Below the pieces are notes generated by a model, which ran no database searches, was not told the DNA's origin, and worked only from the letters and a program-made list of their open reading frames with translations. Shown here piece by piece: positions 41,319 to 49,788 of a stretch of DNA of 64,000 nucleotides. Location of the stretch: contig CAVWRJ010000008.1 of the NCBI GenBank assembly GCA_963757335.1, positions 930,001-994,000 of the forward strand, in the 5' to 3' direction. Position numbers and translations under genes: made by a program. This stretch comes from DASQPA01 sp963757335. GTDB lineage: Bacteria; Acidobacteriota; Thermoanaerobaculia; Multivoradales; UBA5704. Positions within the stretch are counted from its first letter, which is position 1, and each line of letters opens with the position of its first letter.

Positions 41319-43964
41319 CTACCCCTTGCCGCGCAGACGGTCGTACCAGTGCTTACGCCTGATCTGCTGCGGCTTTTCGGGGCTGCCGAGCTGACCCTTG
41401 TGGCCCGAGAGGTCGGTCGCCACGGCGTAGAGCTCGACCGTGCGGTTCTGGTGGAGCGACTCCGGCACCTCGACCGTGCAGTCGGCGCCCGCGCGGTTGC
41501 AGGGCAGCTCGGTCCAGGCACCGCCCTCGGGGCGGACGTGGACGGTCACCGTCTTCACCTGGAAGTCGTCGGTGATCTTGAGCGGGATGCGGGCGGCCGC
41601 CCCTTTCTCGAATTCGAGCGCCGCGGCGGTGGCGGCGAGTTGGACGACGGGGGGGTGGCTGTCGAGCTGGGCGAGCTCTGCTTCGAGGCGCTTCTGGGCC
41701 TCGCCGAAGCGCGCCTCGTAGCGCGGGGTGGGCTTGGCGCCTTCTAAAAGGGCGAGCCCCTCGTCCGGCCGCTTCCGCGACTCGGCCGCCGCCACCTTGG
41801 AGAGTACCGCCGCCATGGCCTGCTCCGAGCGCCGCTCGGCGGAGTAGCGGGCGAGCCGGTCGACGAGCCCCGGCCGTTCCGGCCAGCCGCGGTGCAGGGT
41901 CTCCAGACGCTCGACGGCGCCGTCTAAGGCGCCGGTCTGGGCGAGGGTCTCAGCCTCCCCTTCGAGGCCGGTGGCGATCTTCTCCCGCCGCTCCGCCGCC
42001 TCCTTGAAGCGCGGGAAGGCCGCGGTCACGGCACCGGCGGCGGCCAGCAGCTCGACCGGCTCGCCGGCCCTGGCCGCCTTCTGGTAGCGCTGGTAGAGGT
42101 CGACCCCCCGCTTGGCCGCGGCGAGCTCTTTGCGCAGGCCGGGTTCGGCCTGGAGGGCGGAGCGCTCCTGGGCGGGGATGGCTTTGAGGGCGACGACGAG
42201 CGGCACCAGGTCCCCCCCCTTCAAGGCTGTTCGGAGGTCGGTCACCCGGCGCGCCCGCGCCGCGAGATCGGGGATGCCGGTGGCGTTGGAGGTCGCCGGC
42301 GTTGGCGGCATCGGAGCCATCGGCGGCATCGAGCGACGAACGGAGCACTCCGTAGACGTTGCAGGCCTCGGGGGTGAAGGCAGCTTCTTCGTCCGAGGTA
42401 AGCGCGGCTAAAGCCTGGCGGGCCGCGTCGTCCTTGCCCTCGGCATAGGCATCGCTGGCGGCGGCGAGCTTCGCGGGGAGGGGTGCGAGACGCGGGCACC
42501 GCCGCCGGAGCCGGGGGAGGGAGGGGAGCCGCGACCGGCGCGGCCGGTCCGGAAGTGGGGACAGCGGTGTCCGGGCGCGAGCGCAGAACGAAGAATCCTG
42601 CCGCGGCCACGAGGGTCGCCGCCGCGACTCCAGCCCAGAGGAGGTAACGGCGCGGCGGCCGGGCCGCAGGGGGGATCCGGGCGAGCGGCGGCGCGGTGTG
42701 GACGGGCTCCGGCAGCAGGACGGCGACCGGCAGTTCGGGTGCAGCCTCCGGTGCCCGCTCCAGGTCAACCGGGTCCGGGAAGACGACCGGGTCCGGGAAA
42801 ACCAACGGGTCCGGGAAGACTAATGGGTCGGGGAAGACCAGCGGGTCCGGGAAGACCAACGGGGCCGGCATTGCGAGCTCCGGGATCGTGGGCGCCGGCT
42901 CCGGGGCCGCGGGCGGCGGCGGGACGACCAGGGTCTCCGCGCGCACCGGCTCCCCCGCGGTGCCGAGGGGCGCCTGCATCACGGCTGCGCGGTGCGGCCG
43001 GCGTGACCGGCGGGGGGACGAGCTCGGGGCGGAAGACGGGGTTGGTGTCTTCCAGGGTATCGCGGACCGGCGGGGCGGCCTTCGGCCGGGGGAGCGGCAG
43101 CCAGGGGTCCCCCTCGGGCTCGGGGGAGAGGAAGATCCGGCTCTCGGGGAGCGTCCGCGGCCCGGCGGTGCCGGCCAGGGCGCGGGTGAAGGCCTGCCGG
43201 ACCTCGGCGAAACCGGGGCGCTCCTCCGGCCGGTGACGGAGGGAGCGTTCGAGGACCTCCTGGAGAACCTGGTCGTCCTCCAGCTCGAAGCTCACCCCCA
43301 GGGGGAGAGTGACCGCCGGAGCCTGCGGCTCCTTCCCGCTCTCCTCCAGGCGCGCTTCGAGCAGCCGGCAGGCGACGAGGGCGAGCGAGAAGAGGTCGGC
43401 CCGCCAGGCGTCTTTGCCGAGATCCTGCGGCCGGCCGAGCTCCGGCGCCGCGTAGCCCGCGGCCTCCCGCTCCGGGCGCTCCCCGGGGGCGCGGAGGGGG
43501 GCGGTCCCCAGGCCCACCATCTGGATTCGTCCCGGCGCCGGGCCGGGCACCACGAGGAGGTTCTCAGGGCAGAGATTGAGGTGCGAGATCCCCTCCTTGT
43601 GCAGCCGTTCGAGACCGTCCAGCACCTGCCCAAGGAGGGGGAGGATCTGCGCCGGCGAGCCGCCCTGGAGAGCCTCGGCACCGCGGCCGTCGACGTATTC
43701 GAGGACCAGGAAGGCATGGCCGTCCGGGGTGAAGCCGAAGTCGAAGAGGGTGGGGAGGCTCGGGTGGCGGAGCGCCTGGAGGATGCCCATGGCGCGCACG
43801 AAGTCCTGGGCGCTCTCCGGCGGCGCGTCGGCCAGGGGGAGGAGCTTCAGGGTGACCGGAGCCCCGGTCACCGGGTCGGCAGCGCGGTAGACCCCGCCGT
43901 CGGCGCGGGTGCCGAGGGGCTTTTCGATACGATAGTGCTCGGTGATCTCGCGAAAGTAGGCCAT
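41319..43964 (-). pseudogene. Membrane-anchored pseudokinase, several frameshifts
   Basis: The kinase-like domain starts at 43964 (YRIEKPLGTRADGGVYRAAD, TLKLLPLAD with the ATP Lys). The catalytic loop reads HLNLCPENLLV, so HRD Asp is Asn, and DFG is replaced by GLG, pointing to a non-catalytic kinase. After a Pro-rich linker with VFPDPL repeats come a transmembrane helix (YLLWAGVAAATLVAAAGFFVL) and a helical extracytoplasmic region (KLAAASDAYAEGKDDAARQAL), ending in a beta domain (ITDDFQVKTVTVHVRPEGG). Frame changes lie near 42985, 42490 and 42330. Each side is well formed, so sequencing indels are plausible. Confidence 0.7.
42769..42868. repeat. Six 18-bp tandem repeats inside the pseudokinase linker
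   Basis: The forward strand reads GGGTCCGGGAAGACCAAC with few changes, about six times. On the gene strand each unit encodes VFPDPL (one VFPDPV), giving a Pro-Asp rich, probably extended cytoplasmic linker before the membrane helix. Near-identity of units implies recent expansion. Confidence 0.85.
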
Positions 43965-44057
43965 GGCGCTTCCTAGAGTGCTCCGGGATCTCTACCACGC
44001 CCTCGCAGGGGCCGTTCACGACAGACCGACAAAAATTTAGCTTATTGTAACGCGGGG

Positions 44058-46452
44058 ATGAGAAAGATGGACCTAAAAGCTCTGTTCGCCCTGCTCCTCG
44101 CGGCTCTCTCCCCGGTGCCGGCGGCCTCCCCCGCCCCGCCGCCGCTCGCCGCGCAGGCGAAGGGTCGCCTGGCGCAGCTCGACGGGGCGGTCGCCGTCCC
44201 GGGGCTCGAAGCCGAGGTCGAGGTTCGCCGCGACCGCTTCGGGGTGCCGCACATCTACGCCCGGAGCCAGCACGACCTCTTCCTCGCCCAGGGCTACGTC
44301 GTCGCCCAGGACCGCCTCTTCCAGATGGAGATGTCGCGCCGGGCGGGGGAGGGGCGGCTCTCCGAGGTGCTGGGGCCGGCGGCGGTCGAGCGCGACCGTT
44401 TCGCCCGCCTCCTCGCCTACCGTGGCGACACCGCGCCGGGGGCCGCCGAGTGGACGAGCTACGCCCCGGACGCGCGGGAGATCGTCGGCGCCTTCGTCGC
44501 CGGGGTGAACGCCTACATCGCCCTGGTCCGCGAGCATCCGGAGCGTGCCCCGGTCGAGTTTGCGCTGCTGAAAATCGCCCCCGAGCCCTGGGGGAGAGGG
44601 TGCCGCTCGACCGCATGGCGGCCCTCGCCATGACCGGCAACGCCCTGTCCGAGCTCCACCGGGCGCACCTCGTCTCGCTCCTCGGGGCCGCCACGGTCGA
44701 GAAGCTCTGGCCGGGCGATCCACCGCGCCCCCTGGACCCGGTCCCCGGGCTCGACCTGACGGGGATCGACGTCGGCTCGCTCGGCGCGGCGGGCGAGGCC
44801 TACGGGCCGCCCCCTATCCGCACCTCACCGGGAGCAACGACTGGGTGGTCGCCGGCAAGCGCACCGCCTCGGGCAAGCCGATCCTCGCCAACGACCCCCA
44901 CCGCGCCCTCACCCTGCCGTCGCTGCGCTACGTCTCGCACCTGGTCGCCCCGGGGTGGAACGTCATCGGCGCCGGCGAGCCCCATCTCCCCGGGATCGCC
45001 GCCGGCCACAACGAGCGGATCGCCTTCGGTTTCACCGTCGTCGGCATGGACCAGCAGGACGTCTACGTCGAGTCGGTCGCCCCCTGCTCGCCGGCGGCCC
45101 GCAAAAGGGAGGGGCTGGCGGTGGGGGCCCGCTGCTACCTCATGGACGGTAAAGAGCGGCCGATCGAGGTGCGGACCGAGACTCTGACCGTCAAGGGCGA
45201 GGCGCCGCGCACCGTGCGGCTCGAATTCACCGCCCACGGCCCGATCGTCGCCGAGGACCCACCCGGCGACCGCCGCGGCCGCGCCTTCGCCCTCCGCTTC
45301 GTGGGGACCGAGCCGGGGACGGCGGGCTATCTCGCCGAGCTCGCCGTCGACCGGGCCCGCGACTGGCCGGGCTTTCTCGCCGCCACGGCGCGCTGGAAGC
45401 TGCCCTCGGAGAACATCGTCTACGCCGACGTCTCTGGCAACATCGGCTGGGTGGCGGCCGGACTGCTGCCGCTGCGCCACTGGTCGGGCCTCCTGCCGGT
45501 GCCGGGGGACGGCCGCTTCGAGTGGCAGGGCTTCCTCCCCGCGGCCGAGCTGCCGCAGGCCTTCAATCCCCCCGCGGGCCTGATCGTCACGGCGAACGAC
45601 AACATCCTGCCGCCGGGCTATCCGCACGCCCTCTCCTACGAGTTCGCACCCCCCTACAGGGCCCAGCGCATCCGGGAGGTCCTCACCCGCGCCGACCGGC
45701 TGACCGTCGAGGACTGCGCCGCCCTCCAGGGGGACGACCTCTCGCTCCTCGCCCGTCATCTGGTCCCCGTCCTCGTCGCCGCCGCCCGGGCGCGGGGCCA
45801 GGCCGAGGACCCGGATATCCAGGCGCTCGCCGGCTGGGACTTCCACATGCGGCCGGTGGGCGCGGCCCCCCTCCTCTTCGAAACCTGGCTCGCGGCGGTC
45901 GCCAAGCGGGTCTATAGCGAGCGGATGCACGGCGTCGCCTACTCGCAGGCGCCGCACTACGACCCCGGGGTCCTCCTCCGGCTGCTGACCGTGCCGGACG
46001 GCGGCTTTGGCACCCCGCCCGAGAAGGGGCGGGACGCGGCGGCTCTCGGGGCGCTCGACGACGCCCGGGCCGAGATCCGCTCGCGGCTCGGCCCCGACCG
46101 TGCCCGCTGGAGCTGGGGGGCCCTCCACCAGATGCATTTCCGCCACCCCCTGGCCGCCGCCTTCGACCTGCCTGCCGTTCCCCGGGGGGGGGACGGCAAT
46201 ACGGTCAACGCTACCGGCGGCGCCGCCTACGAGCAGCAGTACGGCGCCTCCTACCGCGAGGTCATCGACCTCGGCGACTGGGACCGCTCGCTCGCCGTCA
46301 ACGTTCCGGGGCAGTCGGGCCAGCCGGGGAGCCCCTATTACGACGATCTCCTCCCCCTCTGGGCGGAGGGGCGCTACTTCCCCCTCCTCTACTCGCGGAG
46401 CCGGGTCGAGCGGGAGACGGCGCATCTCCTCCGCTTGACCCCTGCCCGCTAA
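44058..46452 (+). pseudogene. Penicillin acylase family protein, two frameshifts
   Basis: Ntn-hydrolase of the penicillin/AHL acylase family. The alpha-chain has a signal peptide and VEVRRDRFGVPHIYARSQHDLFLAQGYVVAQDRLFQMEMSRR. The beta-chain starts at the nucleophile Ser in LTGSNDWVVAGKRTASGKPILANDPH, with VTANDNILPPGYPHALSYEF and NTVNATGGAAYEQQYGASYRE further on. Breaks near 44595 (a G run one base short) and 44815 (a C run one base short) move between frames. Restoring one base at each gives an exported enzyme of about 798 residues. Substrates could be lactone signals or acyl amides. Confidence 0.88.
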
Positions 46453-46545
46453 AGTCTCAGAGGGTTGTCTTGTAAAAATGACAACGACGACGAAAGAGGA
46501 AGTTGTGGGGCGGATTTAAGCGGTGGGTTACCGCAAACGCCGAAA

Positions 46546-46576
46546 CGGAGGTCCCGGAATCTTCCGGAAACCTCCG
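46546..46576. terminator. Hairpin between convergent genes
   Basis: CGGAGGT (46546-46552) pairs with ACCTCCG (46570-46576), and inside it CCGGAA with TTCCGG. It lies between the convergent stops of the penicillin acylase (46452) and the GlsB-like gene (46612), so it could serve both. There is no T-run. Confidence 0.45.
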
Positions 46577-46611
46577 CCTGGTGGAGCGTGAGGGAGAAAG
46601 GGGTGGCGCGC

Positions 46612-46881
46612 TTAGCGCACCGTGCCGCGGCGGAACAGGTTGACGATCGCGAGCAGGATGATGGCTCCGACCAGGGAGACGAGCAGGCCCGGAAGACTGA
46701 AGTTTCCCTGGTTGATGCTGCTCGTGCCGAAGAGCGGGGCGACGAAGAGTCCGGCGATCAGGGCGCCGACGATGCCGACGACGACGTTCAGGATGATCCC
46801 CTGCTGGGCATCCGTGCGCATGATGATGCTGGCGATCCAGCCGATCAAACCACCGACGATCAAATAGATGATGAAGTTCAT
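46612..46881 (-). CDS. GlsB/YeaQ/YmgE family membrane protein
   Basis: An 89-residue protein of three hydrophobic helices: MNFIIYLIVGGLIGWIASIIM, NVVVGIVGALIAGLFVAPLF and GLLVSLVGAIILLAIVNLF, with Gly-rich packing and the typical G-x-I-G-W-I-A-S start of the 'transglycosylase-associated' family. It is linked to general stress responses in several bacteria, with no known biochemical activity. AGGAGG precedes the ATG. Confidence 0.88.
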   Translation of the reverse strand: MNFIIYLIVGGLIGWIASIIMRTDAQQGIILNVVVGIVGALIAGLFVAPLFGTSSINQGNFSLPGLLVSLVGAIILLAIVNLFRRGTVR

Positions 46882-47124
46882 GACGGTGCTCCTCCTGTAA
46901 GTCGTTCGTTGAGGTTCTCTAGTCTCGTTTAGCTGCCTTCACTACCCACTTCAGGTCTAGAGCAACAGTCGTGCCATTGGGCCCATGGAGCCGGTCCCCC
47001 GTGGGTATTTTTCCGTGGAGCAGTTCTTGCAGCTTTCGGGTAGGACTCCGATCCGGACCGACCCTGACGCGCGCTTCGAGAAGGCTGCCGAGGCGGGTGC
47101 CGCGAGCGGGATCTCGATAACGCA

Positions 47125-49737
47125 ATGCCTTTAAAAAGAAGCACTTCTAAGGCGTCCTCGCCAAACTTAAGGCGCCGCCTGCTGCTCGTCTTGGGGGCGC
47201 TCGCCATTCTGCTGATCGCCGGGGCGGCCCTGGTCGTCAAGCCGTTCTGGCGCCTGACCAGCCAGTTCGACGACATCACCTACCGCCAGCCCTCCCGGCT
47301 CTACGCCCGCCCGCCCCGGCTCGCCGCGGGCGACCGGCTGGACGCCGACCGCATCGCCGCCGAACTCCGCGCCGAAGGCTACCGCGAGGGCTCGGGCCTG
47401 CCGCTCGCCCCCGGCCGCTACCGGCGCGAGAAGGGCGGTCTCCTCGTCCACCTGCGCCGTTTCCCCGCCCTTGGGGAGAGCGACGGCGGGCTGGTCGAGG
47501 CGCGCTTCAGCGGAGCGCCGGGCGACCCGGGCGAGAAGAGCGAGCGGGTGAGCGAGCTGCTTTTAAACGGCCACAAGGCCGACTCCGTCCTCTTGGAACC
47601 GCCGCTCCTCGCCTCGTACTACGGCGACGACTTCAAGGAGCGCCGGCCGGTGGCGGTGGGCGACGTCCCTCAGGACCTCATCAACGCCGTGCTGGCCGCC
47701 GAGGACGACGGCTTTTTTCGCCACTCGGGGATCTCGGTCACCGGCATCGCCCGGGCCGCCTGGGTGGACGTCCGCGGCCGCGGCATCCGCCAGGGCGGCA
47801 GCACTCTCACCCAGCAGCTGGTGAAGAACATCTACCTCACCCAGGAGCGGACGGTCACCCGGAAGCTCCAGGAGATCCTCCTCACCCTGCTCCTCGAGGT
47901 GCGCTACGGCAAGAAGCAGATCCTGGAGGCCTACTTAAACGAGATCTACCTCGGGGCGAGCTCGGGGGTCAACGTCATGGGGGTGGGGGCCGCGGCGCAC
48001 GCCTACTTCGGCCGGGACGTGGGCCAGCTCGATCTCGGCGAGTCGGCGATGCTCGCCGGGATGATCAGCGCCCCGGGCGTCTTTTCGCCCGTCGAGCACA
48101 AGGAGCGCGCCAAGGAGCGCCGCGACTGGGTGCTCGGGCGGATGGAGAAGCTCGGGTTCGCCGAGCCGGCCCGGGTCGAGAAGGCGATCGCGCAGGCGAT
48201 CGAGCTCTCCCCGGAGCCGATCGTCCGCCGGCGGACGCCGCATTTCGCCGACACCATCGCCCAGGAAGCCGAGCGCCGCTTCGGGATCACCGACCTGGCC
48301 GACGGCGGCTACACCCTGATCTCCACCCTCGACCTCCACGACCAGCTGATCGCCCAGAAGGCGGTGGATTCGGGGTTGGCAACGCTCGAGAAGAGCTGGC
48401 AGAAGGGGCACAAGGGGGGGCCGCTCGAAGCCGTTCTGGTCTCGGTCGACCCGCGGACCGGCGGCATCCTCGCCTACGTCGGCGGCCGGAACTACGGGCG
48501 GAGCCAGTTCGACCGCGCCGGCCAGGCCCACCGGCAGGCGGGGAGCGCCTTCAAGCCGATCGTCTACGCCGCCGCCTTCGAGGGGCACCAAGCGATGCCG
48601 GCCTCCTTCATCGAGGACGCGCCGCTCACCGTCCAGGCGGGGGGGCGCACCTGGAGCCCGAAGAACGACGACGGCAGCTTCCACGGCTGGGTCTCGGTGC
48701 GCACGGCTCTCGAGCACAGCTACAACCCGGCCTCGGCGCGGCTCGCCCTCCAGGTCGGCCTGCCGAAGATCGTTGCCCTCGCCCACAAGATGGGGATCGA
48801 GACCCCCCTCGAAGCCTTCCCCTCGACCGCCCTGGGGGCGGCGGCGGTGACCCCGGTCGAGCTCCTGGACGTCTACGCCACCCTCGCCCGGGGCGGAGTG
48901 CGGCCCTACCTCCACGGCCTGGAGATGGTGCGCGACCGCCACGGCAAGGCGGTCGCCGGTACCGCCCTCCCCAAGGCGGAGCGGGTGCTCTCGGCCCAGG
49001 CCGCTTTCCTCGTCACCTCCGTCCTCCAGGGGGTGATCGACCGCGGCACCGGCCGCGGCGTGCGCACCGCGGGGGTGGAGGGGGAGCTCGCCGGCAAGAC
49101 CGGCACCACCAACGACCAGCGCGACGCCTGGTTCGCCGGCTACTCGCCGGAGCGGGCGAGCCTCGTCTGGGTGGGCTACGACGACAACTCGCCCACCGCC
49201 CTCTCCGGGGCCCGCGGTGCGGTGCCGATCTGGGGCCGCTTCATGGCCGCCGTCCACCCGCCCGGCGGCTACTCGACCTTCGCCCAGCCGGACGGCATCC
49301 AGACCGCGGTCATCGACCCCACGACCGGTCTCCTGGCGACCGAGTACTGCCCGACGGTGTTGACCGAGGTCTATCCCGAGGGCCAGGTCCCCACCGATCT
49401 CTGCAACCGCCACCAGGGGTGGACGAACGAGGAGCTGCTGGCTCAGGACCAGGGCGGTGCCGCGGGCCGGGAGGGGCGCGCCGCGGCGGATGCGGCGGAC
49501 GGCGACCGCTCGGCGGCCCGGACCGAGGCCGCCGGCGAAGAGAAGCCCGAGAAGCCCCACCCCTTCCGCAACTGGCTGCACCGCGTCTTCGGCCGCCGGG
49601 ACGACGACAAGGCCGACAGGGGGGACAAGGGGAAGGACGAGCGGGACCGTAAGGAGGAGAGAAAGCCACACCACGGCGACGATCAGGACGGATCGCAGGA
49701 CGGGCCGGAGGGCGCCGGGGGGAACGGGGCAGGGTAG
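47125..49737 (+). CDS. Bifunctional penicillin-binding protein 1B
   Basis: An 870-residue class A PBP. One N-terminal membrane anchor (LLLVLGALAILLIAGAALVV), then a UB2H-like region as in PBP1b (YRQPSRLYARPPRLAAGDRL). GT51 glycosyltransferase motifs: AAEDDGFFRHSGIS near residue 190, QGGSTLTQQLVKNIYL and EAYLNEIYLG. Transpeptidase motifs: SAFK (Ser474), SYN (EHSYNPAS) and KTGTT near 657. The last 100 residues are a charged disordered tail (KADRGDKGKDERDRKEE). It makes and crosslinks peptidoglycan outside the inner membrane. Confidence 0.93.
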   Translation: MPLKRSTSKASSPNLRRRLLLVLGALAILLIAGAALVVKPFWRLTSQFDDITYRQPSRLYARPPRLAAGDRLDADRIAAELRAEGYREGSGLPLAPGRYRREKGGLLVHLRRFPALGESDGGLVEARFSGAPGDPGEKSERVSELLLNGHKADSVLLEPPLLASYYGDDFKERRPVAVGDVPQDLINAVLAAEDDGFFRHSGISVTGIARAAWVDVRGRGIRQGGSTLTQQLVKNIYLTQERTVTRKLQEILLTLLLEVRYGKKQILEAYLNEIYLGASSGVNVMGVGAAAHAYFGRDVGQLDLGESAMLAGMISAPGVFSPVEHKERAKERRDWVLGRMEKLGFAEPARVEKAIAQAIELSPEPIVRRRTPHFADTIAQEAERRFGITDLADGGYTLISTLDLHDQLIAQKAVDSGLATLEKSWQKGHKGGPLEAVLVSVDPRTGGILAYVGGRNYGRSQFDRAGQAHRQAGSAFKPIVYAAAFEGHQAMPASFIEDAPLTVQAGGRTWSPKNDDGSFHGWVSVRTALEHSYNPASARLALQVGLPKIVALAHKMGIETPLEAFPSTALGAAAVTPVELLDVYATLARGGVRPYLHGLEMVRDRHGKAVAGTALPKAERVLSAQAAFLVTSVLQGVIDRGTGRGVRTAGVEGELAGKTGTTNDQRDAWFAGYSPERASLVWVGYDDNSPTALSGARGAVPIWGRFMAAVHPPGGYSTFAQPDGIQTAVIDPTTGLLATEYCPTVLTEVYPEGQVPTDLCNRHQGWTNEELLAQDQGGAAGREGRAAADAADGDRSAARTEAAGEEKPEKPHPFRNWLHRVFGRRDDDKADRGDKGKDERDRKEERKPHHGDDQDGSQDGPEGAGGNGAG

Positions 49738-49788
49738 AGCGGATGGGATATGATGGACGGCTCTGCCCGCGGGCGGAACCGGAGTTTC

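Noticed and set aside
46919..47125. A 68-codon reverse frame with TTG start before the PBP gene
   Set aside because: It has no ribosome-binding site, domain or conserved context, and its start abuts the PBP ATG.
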